This document shows, piece after piece, positions 8,767-16,563 of a DNA stretch of 32,632 nucleotides (position 1 is its first letter; every line of letters starts with the position of its first letter). Position numbers and translations under genes: made by a program. Below the pieces are notes generated by a model, which worked only from the letters and a program-made list of their open reading frames with translations, was not told the DNA's origin and did no database searches. The DNA comes from Actinomycetes bacterium. Lineage in GTDB: Bacteria; Actinomycetota; Acidimicrobiia; Acidimicrobiales; RAAP-2. The stretch is from the NCBI GenBank assembly GCA_021803085.1, contig JAJZMD010000240.1, forward strand, positions 1 to 32,632, in the 5' to 3' direction.

Positions 8767-9644
8767 GCGCCGTGGGGACGGGGGCCGACGTGTGGACGGG
8801 GGCCGACGTGGCCGGAGCTGCCGCCGGCGGCGCGGGCAGCCGGTCTGTCGGGCAGCCGCTCCTCGAGCTCCGTCGCGTCGAGGCGTCCTACGGCCCGTAC
8901 CGCGCGCTGTTCGGGGTGTCGTTCACCGTGCCCGAGGGTTCGGTCGTCGCCCTCGTGGGCTCGAACGGAGCGGGAAAGTCCACCGTCGCCAGGGTGGTCT
9001 CGGGCTTGGTGCGGGCGAAGGCCGGCTCCGTCTGGCTCGCCGGGAGCGAGATCACCCGCTGGCCGGCGTGGCGCATGGCGCGAGCGGGCATCGCCCATGC
9101 GCCGGAAGGTCGCTCGGTCCTGGCGTCGCTGACGGTCGAGGAGAACCTGGAGCTTGCGGCTCGCGCCCTGCTCGGGCGACGCCGGTCGAAAGATGCCCTC
9201 GACAGGGCGTTCGGCGCCTTCGGCCGGCTCGCAGAGCGGCGGCACCAGCTGGCCGGCACGTTGTCAGGCGGAGAGCAGCGCATGCTGAGCCTCGCGAAGG
9301 TGCTGGCCGTTCCGGCGCGCCTTCTGGTGGTCGACGAGCTGTCGCTCGGCCTCGCGCCAGCCGTCGTCGACGAGGTGTTCGGCGCGTTGGAAGCGGTCCG
9401 GGACGCGGGCACCTCGTTGCTCGTCGTCGAGCAGCATGTCGACCGGGCGCTCGCCATGGCCGATCGCGCCGTGGTGCTCGTGCGAGGCCGGGTCGCGGCG
9501 GAAGGGTCGGTGGCCGAGGTCCTGCCGGTCGTGGCCCGTCTCCTGCCGAAGCGCGCCCCGGTGGCCGGCTCCGCTTCGTCGTCCGCGCCGCATCGGTCGC
9601 CTCAGCAGCCGGGTGGTCGGCCCGGACGCCCGGACGCGGAGTAG
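8763..9644 (+). CDS. livF: ABC transporter ATPase, LivF type
   Basis: The second ATPase of the importer, 293 residues. Walker A is GSNGAGKST (66-74), the signature LSGGEQ (167-172) is canonical, and Walker B LLVVDE carries D191 and E192. The sequence IAHAPEGRSVLASLTVEENL is characteristic of LivF. The GTG at 8763 overlaps the livG stop. A ~30-residue Gly/Ala leader precedes the domain and contains a near-perfect 18-bp duplication (8775-8810), so an internal start cannot be excluded. The C-terminal ~30 residues are Ser/Pro/Gly-rich. The 3' end overlaps the convergent lipoprotein gene by 43 bp. Confidence 0.92.
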   Translation: MSAVGTGADVWTGADVAGAAAGGAGSRSVGQPLLELRRVEASYGPYRALFGVSFTVPEGSVVALVGSNGAGKSTVARVVSGLVRAKAGSVWLAGSEITRWPAWRMARAGIAHAPEGRSVLASLTVEENLELAARALLGRRRSKDALDRAFGAFGRLAERRHQLAGTLSGGEQRMLSLAKVLAVPARLLVVDELSLGLAPAVVDEVFGALEAVRDAGTSLLVVEQHVDRALAMADRAVVLVRGRVAAEGSVAEVLPVVARLLPKRAPVAGSASSSAPHRSPQQPGGRPGRPDAE

Positions 9645-10105
9645 AAGAGCCCGAGCAAGCCGCAGATCGTCGACTTCGCCACGAGCCATCGGCCGCGGAC
9701 CTCCACTGCGTAACCGCTCGAGGTGGTGGTGAAGAGCGGCCGGCCGGAGGGGCCGAGGAGGTCGTAGCTGACGCGCGCGCACGGCGACGGCAGAACCGCC
9801 TCGCCGCAGCGGGCCTCGGGGAGCAGCTGCACCCCCCTGACCGTTGCGCCCGTGGCCTTCGCCGCCAGGGGGGACGACAGGGCCTCGGTGATGGCCGCGC
9901 GGAGGGCCGTCCCGTCTTGGATGACTGCCGTCTTCGCGTTCACGTCGTGGTCGGCGAAGTCGAACAGGGTCGCGTAGGCGTGCCCGATCTCGCTCCTCGT
10001 CCTCCCCTGGGGTGCCTGCGCCGGAGCGCCCGCACCGCAGCCGCCCGCGAGCACGGCGAGCACCAGGCCGAGGACGAGGAAGGTCGCCGGGAGTCGCGGT
10101 CGCAC
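9602..10105 (-). CDS. Small secreted lipoprotein of unknown function
   Basis: A 167-residue protein with a short basic start, a hydrophobic helix and lipobox LAGGC (Cys near 24), so it should be lipid-anchored outside the membrane. The GTG at 10105 is preceded by GAGGAGGG at good spacing, which decides the start over longer in-frame options. The mature domain (YATLFDFADHDVNAKTAV, then YAVEVRGRWLVAKSTICGLL) has the feel of the small NTF2-like or Mtb12-like domains of mycobacterial exported proteins, but I am not certain. Three further cysteines may form a disulfide. It lies downstream of the GH3 lipoprotein on the same strand, with a strong hairpin between them. Confidence 0.75.
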   Translation of the reverse strand: MRPRLPATFLVLGLVLAVLAGGCGAGAPAQAPQGRTRSEIGHAYATLFDFADHDVNAKTAVIQDGTALRAAITEALSSPLAAKATGATVRGVQLLPEARCGEAVLPSPCARVSYDLLGPSGRPLFTTTSSGYAVEVRGRWLVAKSTICGLLGLFYSASGRPGRPPGC

Positions 10106-10143
10106 GATGTCCCTCCTCGGCTCCCGCCGGTGCGGTCCCGGGC

Positions 10144-10171
10144 GGCCCGTGACCCGGCTCGGGTCCGGGCC
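10144..10171 (-). terminator. Hairpin between the GH3 gene and the lipoprotein gene
   Basis: GGCCCG-T-GACCCG (10144-10156) pairs with CGGGTC-CGGGCC (10160-10171): 12 base pairs with one bulged T and a GCT loop. No T-run follows on the minus strand. It could terminate the GH3 transcript or structure the lipoprotein leader. Confidence 0.4.
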
Positions 10172-10328
10172 GGCGCCAGGGTCCTCGGTCGGCTGCCGCC
10201 CGGCGACCCGCGACGAGACGGCGATGTCGGGCTCGTTCGTCATCGGCACTGACCTCCGCGTCGACAGTGGCGTCCGCGCCGTCGGGCCTCCAGGGTCGAT
10301 GGTCCCGAACGGGGGCCAGCCCGCACCC

Positions 10329-11567
10329 TCAGGCCACGCAGACCGTGACGCCCTTGGCCGCCAGCACGCGGGCCACCGACGCCTCCACCTGGGCGCGGGG
10401 GATCGCGTCCTGCGAGAAGGCGTGGACCAAGGCGTCGACGACGGGCTCCCATGTGGACGCGTCCACCATCGCCATGTCGGCGCCCGCGCGCACCGCGGCC
10501 ACGGCGGCGGCGGCCTCGCTGTACCCCGCAGCCGAGATCGCGCCGGCGCTCAGCGCGTCGGTCATCGCGACACCGTCGAAGTGGAGTGTCCTCCGCAACA
10601 GGACGTAGGTGGCGGGGGAGAGGCTTGCCGGCAGGCCACCCGTGAGGCCCGGCACGATCGGGTGCCCGACCATGACGGCCGGAAGGCCCGAGGAGACCGC
10701 GCGGGCGAAGGGGACGAGATCGGTCGATCGCAGCTCGGCGAGCGAGGGGTCGGTGGCAGGCCCTGTGTCCGTGTCGGCCGAGGCATGCCCGAGCCCCGGG
10801 AAGTGCTTGCCGACCGCCACGACGCCGCCGGCGTGCAGCCCTGCCGCGTACGCGATGCCGTAGTCGGCGACGACCGCCGGTGTGCTGCTGAACGAGCGCT
10901 GGGACTCGTCGGCCACAGGGTCTGTAAGCGGCGCGGTGTCCAGCACCGGCGCGAGGTCCATCGTGATGCCGAGCCCGCGAAGCGCTGCTCCGCGGGCCTT
11001 CATCGCAAACTCGACCTCACCGGGCGTCCAGGAAGAAGTCATCTCACGTGCCGAAGGGATCGTGCCGAGGATGTTCGCGAGGCGCGAGACCGGACCCCCT
11101 TCTGTGTCCGTGGACAACCACGGCCTCACCCGGCCAGCACCCGCTGCCGCGGCGACGAGGTCCGACAGGGCGGTCCGCAGCGCCGGGCCCGTCGCTGCTG
11201 CCGGCTCCCCCAGGAGCACGAAGCCGCCGACGCCTGCTCTTGCTTCCGGTGCGAGCGCCCGTGCGAGTGTGAACTCGCCGACCACCATCAGGAGCTCATT
11301 GGCGAGCCCCGTCAGGGGCCAGCGCGCGGGGGGAGCGACGCACGGGGCGCCGGGCGCGCCGGTCGAGGCCGTAGGGGGCGCGCCGGTGGGGGTCGTCGCG
11401 GCGCGGGGAGCCGACGGCGTGGACGTGGGCCCCCCCGACCCGTGCGGCGCCGCGGTGCATGCAGCGAGCGCGAGGGCGGCCAGGGCGACCGGAACGGACG
11501 CGCCGGAGCGCCGCACGTGCACGAGCACTGCAGGTGGGTCGCGCCGGAGGCGCCGCGCCCTGCTCAC
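10329..11567 (-). CDS. Glycoside hydrolase family 3 lipoprotein (beta-N-acetylhexosaminidase-like)
   Basis: A 412-residue exported enzyme related to NagZ/LpqI, which cleave beta-GlcNAc from muropeptides during cell-wall recycling. The GTG at 11567 gives a basic start, a hydrophobic stretch and lipobox LAAC near residue 40, followed by a Ser/Thr/Pro-rich linker. The GH3 barrel shows LGITMDLAPVLDTA, KHFPGLGHAS and VAMTDALSAGAI; the Asp in MTDAL is the expected nucleophile. The mobile-loop general acid/base, normally GHGDT...DSH in NagZ, here reads GLGHASADTDTG, so its His/Asp arrangement differs. Upstream codons in the same frame are unlikely to be translated because they precede the signal peptide. 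It is divergent from the rhodanese gene. Confidence 0.85.
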   Translation of the reverse strand: MSRARRLRRDPPAVLVHVRRSGASVPVALAALALAACTAAPHGSGGPTSTPSAPRAATTPTGAPPTASTGAPGAPCVAPPARWPLTGLANELLMVVGEFTLARALAPEARAGVGGFVLLGEPAAATGPALRTALSDLVAAAAGAGRVRPWLSTDTEGGPVSRLANILGTIPSAREMTSSWTPGEVEFAMKARGAALRGLGITMDLAPVLDTAPLTDPVADESQRSFSSTPAVVADYGIAYAAGLHAGGVVAVGKHFPGLGHASADTDTGPATDPSLAELRSTDLVPFARAVSSGLPAVMVGHPIVPGLTGGLPASLSPATYVLLRRTLHFDGVAMTDALSAGAISAAGYSEAAAAVAAVRAGADMAMVDASTWEPVVDALVHAFSQDAIPRAQVEASVARVLAAKGVTVCVA

Positions 11568-11636
11568 CGTCTCATTGCAGCACGTCGGTCGACCGGGCCG
11601 CCTCCCCGTCGGCGAGCCGGAGCCCGACGTGACCCG

Positions 11637-11693
11637 GTCACGCCCTAGGCTCCCGGTCACGCCCGAGGCTCTCGGTGACGCCCGAGGCTCTCG
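11637..11693. repeat. 19-bp tandem repeat, three near-identical copies
   Basis: Units 11637-11655, 11656-11674 and 11675-11693 follow GTCACGCCCGAGGCTCTCG with 0-3 changes. They occupy much of the divergent region between the GH3 and rhodanese genes. The third copy carries GGTGACGCC, also present in the reverse complement of the repeats at 4161-4217. Confidence 0.88.
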
Positions 11694-11734
11694 GGCGCCG
11701 AGGGATGTCTCGTGGCGTGGCAGAGAGGAGCGGG

Positions 11735-12844
11735 ATGAGCCAGGCGACCAGCAGGGGCGTTGCCATGACCGCGGAGGTCTCGCCGGACGAGCTTGCCGCG
11801 GTGCTCGGCACCGAACGGGCACCGGTCCTCGTCGACGTGCGGGAGCCTGACGAGTTCTCGCAATGGGCGATCCCCGGGGCCCGCAACGTCCCGCTCGCCA
11901 CCCTCGGGCACCGGCTCCCGGCCATCGAGAGCGATCGCCGCGTCGTCGTCGTGTGCGCCAGCGGGGAGCGGTCTGCACGGGCCGTCGGCGTTCTTCGGGC
12001 CGCCGGGGTCGATGCCGCCAACCTCGTCGGCGGGATGCTCGCCTGGGCCGGCGTCTACGACTTCGCGTCGCTGGAGGCCGGTCCGTTCACCGTCGTGCAG
12101 ATCCGTCGCCGCGGGAAGGGCTGCCTGTCGTACGTCGTGGCGTCGGGGGGCGATGCGCTGGTCGTGGATCCGTCGACGGAGATCGCACGCGCCCTCGACG
12201 TCGTGAGGGCCAACGGCTGGCGAGTCGCCCGAGTGGTCGACACGCATCTCCACGCGGACCATGTGAGCGGCGCCAGGGCGCTGGCCGCAGCGACGAGCGC
12301 CACGCTGCACCTCTCCGCCGGTGACCGGCTCGAGTTCCCGTTCGCGCCGCTGGCGGACGGCGACCGGCTCGAGGTCGGGAGCGCCGCGGTGCAGGTGCTT
12401 GCCACCCCGGGGCACACGCTCGGGTCGGTCGTGCTGGACCTCGATGGGCAGGCGCTCCTCACCGGCGACACGCTCTTCGTCGACGGCGTCGGACGGCCAG
12501 ACCTCGCCGACCATGCGCGCGAGTACGCGCAGGAGCTCTCCCTCTCCCTCGAAAAGGTGCTGTCGGGCCGGCCCGACGACGTGCGGGTGCTCCCCGCGCA
12601 CTACGGCGACGCCGTGGAGGTCGTGCCCGACGTCCCCGTCGCCGCACGCCTTGGCGACGTGCGCGTGGCTGTGCCGCAGCTCGCCTGGGAGCGGGACCGG
12701 TTCGTGTCGTGGGCGTCGACGCGCGCTGCCCCCCGGCCACCGAGCTACGTCGAGATCGTCCGGTTGAACGCGGGCGAGACGACGGCGTCCAGCGAGGAGG
12801 TTCGGGCGCTCGAGCTCGGCCCGAACCGCTGCAGCGCGGCCTGA
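11735..12844 (+). CDS. Rhodanese / metallo-beta-lactamase fusion, persulfide-dioxygenase-like
   Basis: A 369-residue two-domain protein. Residues ~12-105 are a rhodanese domain with active-site loop VVCASGERSA (C74). Residues ~115-330 are a metallo-beta-lactamase fold with THLHADH (H171, H173, D175, H176), ATPGHTLGS and GDTLFVDGVGRPDL. The last of these is typical of ETHE1-type persulfide dioxygenases, which oxidise glutathione or low-molecular-weight persulfides to sulfite. The ATG at 11735 follows GAGAGGAG at good spacing. The rhodanese domain is N-terminal here, whereas it commonly follows the MBL domain in such fusions. The likely role is sulfide or persulfide detoxification in the cytoplasm. 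Confidence 0.88.
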   Translation: MSQATSRGVAMTAEVSPDELAAVLGTERAPVLVDVREPDEFSQWAIPGARNVPLATLGHRLPAIESDRRVVVVCASGERSARAVGVLRAAGVDAANLVGGMLAWAGVYDFASLEAGPFTVVQIRRRGKGCLSYVVASGGDALVVDPSTEIARALDVVRANGWRVARVVDTHLHADHVSGARALAAATSATLHLSAGDRLEFPFAPLADGDRLEVGSAAVQVLATPGHTLGSVVLDLDGQALLTGDTLFVDGVGRPDLADHAREYAQELSLSLEKVLSGRPDDVRVLPAHYGDAVEVVPDVPVAARLGDVRVAVPQLAWERDRFVSWASTRAAPRPPSYVEIVRLNAGETTASSEEVRALELGPNRCSAA

Positions 12845-12883
12845 CGGCCTCTCCCGGCACTCCGGAGCATCGTCATCACGCCG

Positions 12884-13399
12884 TCATCCGGCGCGGCGCT
12901 CGTAGATGCCACGTACGTACGCAGCCTGCCCGACGTGCTGAAGGTCGTCGGACAGGACGCTCACGAGTCGCACGCCAAGGGTGACATGAGGGTGCCAGCG
13001 CGTGTCGACGATCCTTTCGAGGTCGGCATCTGCCAGCCCTCGCACGTAGGCGAGGGTCGCTTCGTGCACGGCGTCGTGATACCCGAGCAGGAGCGGGGCT
13101 CCGACAGCGACCGCACCCGCGTCTGCGGCGCTCTGGCCGTAGCCGGTGGCCGGCTGCTCGAAGGGCAGCGCGAACCGGGCGTCCCAGCCTTCCTCGCTCC
13201 ACCGCTGCTCGACGCCCGCGACCTCCGCCACATGGTCGTCTTGGACCCTCGTGAGATGCCAGACCAGCCAGCCGATCGGGTTCGCCGCCTCGTCCGGCCT
13301 GAACGTGATCGCCTCGAGCGTGAGCCCCTTCACGACGCGGTGGACGGTCTCGTGGACCCGGCTGAAGCCGTCTACGAGGAGGTCTGAAGTGGAGGCCAT
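12884..13399 (-). CDS. DinB-superfamily protein (DUF664 / mycothiol-transferase-like)
   Basis: A 171-residue four-helix DinB-fold protein. It has the family's first motif NPIGWLVWHLTRVQDDH (H48) and the last motif DDLQHVGQAAYVRG (H155). Further His residues at 108-112 and 136-138 could complete a metal site. In Actinobacteria many such proteins are thiol-dependent S-transferases using mycothiol or bacillithiol, but the substrate here is unknown. The ATG at 13399 is preceded by the strong ribosome site AAAGGAGGGG. It is convergent with the rhodanese-MBL gene, ending 39 bp from it, and divergent from hsp20. Confidence 0.85.
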   Translation of the reverse strand: MASTSDLLVDGFSRVHETVHRVVKGLTLEAITFRPDEAANPIGWLVWHLTRVQDDHVAEVAGVEQRWSEEGWDARFALPFEQPATGYGQSAADAGAVAVGAPLLLGYHDAVHEATLAYVRGLADADLERIVDTRWHPHVTLGVRLVSVLSDDLQHVGQAAYVRGIYERRAG

Positions 13400-13486
13400 C
13401 GTCCCCTCCTTTCGAGCCAGAGGTTAGAGGCTGGCCGCGGAGTGGAAGAGCTGGCACTCTGCGGCTGGTTGCGGAGGGGTGGACGC

Positions 13487-13510
13487 CCGGCCCGCTTCGG
13501 ATCGGGCCGG
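13487..13510. other. GC-rich hairpin upstream of hsp20
   Basis: CCGGCCCG (13487-13494) pairs perfectly with CGGGCCGG (13503-13510) around an 8-base loop, in the 282-bp divergent region between the DinB gene and hsp20. Role unknown. Confidence 0.35.
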
Positions 13511-13522
13511 TCGCGCCGTCCC

Positions 13523-13552
13523 GGGACGTCGGCACCGGGAGCCTTTCGGCCC
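13523..13552 (+). promoter_or_regulatory. Two weak DevR-box-like sequences before hsp20
   Basis: GGGACGTCGGCACC (13523-13536) has a perfect left half but a poor right half against GGGAC-n4-GTCCC. GAGCCTTTCGGCCC (13539-13552) has a better right half. Hsp20 is a classic DevR target in mycobacteria, which motivated the search, but each site alone is weak. Confidence 0.25.
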
Positions 13553-13681
13553 TTCTCCGCGGTCGCAAGGCGACCCACCATGGAGGCAGGTTCGCCGGGC
13601 CCGGGCGATGCGGGAGGTGGGGTGGACGGGCGACGGCGAGGCGATCGGAAGCGGGCGGAGACGAGCAGAGAGGAGCGTGCC

Positions 13682-14125
13682 ATGTCGATCGTGCATCGGG
13701 AGCATCGGGAGCATCCGCTGTCCGACTGGTCGACCTTCGTGGTGCCCGAGCGGTGGCGCAGGATGTTCGACCTCGACCTCGAGCAGAGCGGTTGGCTCAA
13801 GCTCGAGGAGTACCGGGAAGAAGGGACGCTGGTGCTGCGCACGGAGGTGCCCGGGATCGACCCGGCGAAGGACCTCGAGGTCACTGTGACGGACGGCCTG
13901 CTGCACGTCCACGCACAGCGGGAGGAGAAGCTCGAGCGCAAGAGCCAGCAGGATTACCGCTCCGAGTTCCGTTACGGCGAGCTCACGCGGACGGTCCGCC
14001 TCCCCGAAGGGGTGTCCGGGGACGACGTGAAGGCTACCTACGAGGACGGGGTGCTCGAGATCCGCATCCCGGTTCCTGCGGAGAAGCAGCCTGAGGCGAA
14101 GAAGATCCCGGTCACGAAGGTCTGA
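13682..14125 (+). CDS. Hsp20 / alpha-crystallin small heat-shock protein
   Basis: A 147-residue ATP-independent chaperone that holds unfolding proteins as oligomers. The alpha-crystallin domain spans about residues 42-135: LVLRTEVPGIDPAKDLEVTV, then LTRTVRLPEGVSGDDVKATY and EDGVLEIRIPV. A short His-rich N-terminus (HREHREHPL) and a Lys-rich tail complete it. The ATG at 13682 follows GAGAGGAG. The nearby DevR-type regulator invites comparison with mycobacterial HspX/Acr, a dormancy chaperone controlled by DosR; that control is inference here. It is followed 155 bp later by the GNAT gene on the same strand. Confidence 0.95.
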   Translation: MSIVHREHREHPLSDWSTFVVPERWRRMFDLDLEQSGWLKLEEYREEGTLVLRTEVPGIDPAKDLEVTVTDGLLHVHAQREEKLERKSQQDYRSEFRYGELTRTVRLPEGVSGDDVKATYEDGVLEIRIPVPAEKQPEAKKIPVTKV

Positions 14126-14280
14126 GGCGAAAGATTTCATGCGCCCACGTCCGAGTGCGTACGCTGCGCGGTGCCGAGGAAGCGGAGCTCGGCCGGCGGC
14201 TCCGACAGGAGGTGGCTGAAGCCGTGAACGTGCGTCACGTGGTCGAGATCGTCTGGCCGTCCCCCGGCTGAGCCGCCTGT

Positions 14281-14939
14281 GTGCGATCCTGCATCCTGCC
14301 GTGGCGGACGGTCGTGACGAGCACCGTGCCGGATGGTTCGAAGAACAGGGGCAGGTGGGAGCGCGACGCGCGGATCGGTGACGGACAGGTCGTGCACGTC
14401 CGCCCGATCGTTCCTGGCGACGCTGCGATGCTCGTGAAGTTCCACGCGTCGCTGTCGCCGAAGTCTGTCTACTTGCGCTTCTTCAATTTCCACCCCGAGC
14501 TCAGCGCGAGGGAGGTGGAGCGGTTCACCCGCGTGGACTACTGCGCTCGGTTCGCGCTGGTCGTGCTGGCGGAGGACCGGCTCGTCGCGGTCGGCCGGTA
14601 CGATCGGGTGGAGGGGACCGACGAAGCCGAGGTGGCGTTCGTCGTGGAGGACGCCTACCAGAACCTGGGGGTCGGCACGCTGCTCGCGGACGAGCTCGCG
14701 CGGGCGGCTCGCGTCCAGGGAATCGGGGTGTTCGTGGCCGACACGCTCACGGAGAACGCCGGGATGCTCGAGATGTTCCGCAAGACCGGGTTCCCCGTGG
14801 CGACCCGCTTCGAAGGAGGGGTCGTGAAGGTCCGGTTCTCGATCGCGCCCGTCCGCGAGTACCTGGACGCGCTCGCGCGACGAGAAGCCGCCAGGCTCCT
14901 TGGTGCGAGAGGCGACGCAGGAAGAGAGGCCGGCGCTCC

Positions 14940-14946
<7 letters not shown>
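14281..14946 (+). CDS. Pat-type GNAT protein acetyltransferase
   Basis: A 221-residue GNAT-domain protein. The core, from VHVRPIVPGDAAMLVKFHASL through FVVEDAYQNLGVGTLLADEL (acetyl-CoA loop), closely follows the GNAT domain of Pat-type protein lysine acetyltransferases. In many Actinobacteria that domain is fused to an acyl-CoA synthetase or a cyclic-nucleotide domain; here it stands alone. Such enzymes acetylate an active-site Lys of acetyl-CoA synthetase and other proteins. The start is uncertain: the GTG at 14281 is the longest choice, with GTG codons near 14314 and 14326 also possible, and none has a clear ribosome site. The stop overlaps the next gene's GTG by 7 bp, indicating an operon with a deacetylase. 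Confidence 0.85.
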
Positions 14947-16037
<1,091 letters not shown>

Positions 16038-16108
16038 CCGCAGAGGCGGCCACCGAACCGGGTGAGGATCGTCGTCGTGCCGACGCCCTGGGGCGAGACC
16101 GGGGCGTC

Positions 16109-16171
16109 GAAAGGTCCGGCCGAAAGGTCCGCCCGAAGTTCAGGCCGCGGGTCAGGCCGACGGTCAGGCCG
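16109..16171. repeat. Compound short tandem repeats (13 bp x2, then 12 bp x3)
   Basis: GAAAGGTCCGGCC recurs at 16109-16121 and 16122-16134. Then a 12-base unit ending GGTCAGGCCG or TTCAGGCCG repeats at 16136-16147, 16148-16159 and 16160-16171. They lie between the deacetylase stop and the 3' end of the convergent small gene. Confidence 0.75.
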
Positions 16172-16301
16172 CGTCGCGCGCCCGGCGGATCTCTTCGAGC
16201 GTGAAGGCGATCTCCTCGACCAGGTAAGGGCTCAGCGCGACGCGCGCTGGGTGGTTGCCTCGAGGAGCTCGAGTGGATGGGCGACGCTTCGTGTTGGCCA
16301 T
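16164..16301 (-). CDS. Small 45-residue protein of unknown function
   Basis: A short open frame, basic at the N-terminus (MANTKRRPSTRAPRGNH) and amphipathic-helical at the C-terminus (VEEIAFTLEEIRRAR). The ATG at 16301 is preceded by AGGGAG at normal spacing, which is the main support. It lies downstream of the histidine kinase on the same strand, after a 262-bp gap that contains a hairpin and a DevR-box-like site. No family recognised; the charged helical tail could bind a protein partner. The frame could be longer toward 16373, but no ribosome site supports that. Confidence 0.5.
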   Translation of the reverse strand: MANTKRRPSTRAPRGNHPARVALSPYLVEEIAFTLEEIRRARDAA

Positions 16302-16335
16302 GTTGGACTCCCTGCCGCAGCCGATGGACCCTTGC

Positions 16336-16361
16336 CGCCGCCTGCCCGACCACAGGCGGCG
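16336..16361 (-). terminator. Hairpin between the histidine kinase and the small gene
   Basis: CGCCGCCTG (16336-16344) pairs perfectly with CAGGCGGCG (16353-16361) around an 8-base loop. It sits 35-60 bases before the small gene's ATG and downstream of the kinase. It could be a terminator or attenuator; there is no T-run. Confidence 0.4.
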
Positions 16362-16400
16362 TCTGCTGCCCATTCGACCCCTGGAGGTCGGCAGCCGGCA

Positions 16401-16414
16401 GGGCCCAACGACCC
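16401..16414 (-). promoter_or_regulatory. DevR-box-like site before the small gene
   Basis: On the minus strand this reads GGGTCGTTGGGCCC: left half 4/5 of GGGAC and right half GGCCC, the same right half as in the tandem pair at 23716-23751. It lies about 100 bases upstream of the ATG at 16301. Confidence 0.3.
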
Positions 16415-16563
16415 ATCCTGTGCTCCGTCACAAGGGGCCGGGCTGCCACCAGCGCGGCGCGCGCTCGGAGGACTCGACGAGCACCGGTGCAAGACAGCCG
16501 GCGGGCGCGGATCGCCGGGTGCACCGGGGCGGCGCTCTTCGAGCCCGCCCTGCGATCATGTCC

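Noticed and set aside
13487-13510. CIRCE-type heat-shock operator before hsp20
   Set aside because: The hairpin sequence does not resemble the CIRCE consensus and the loop length is wrong.
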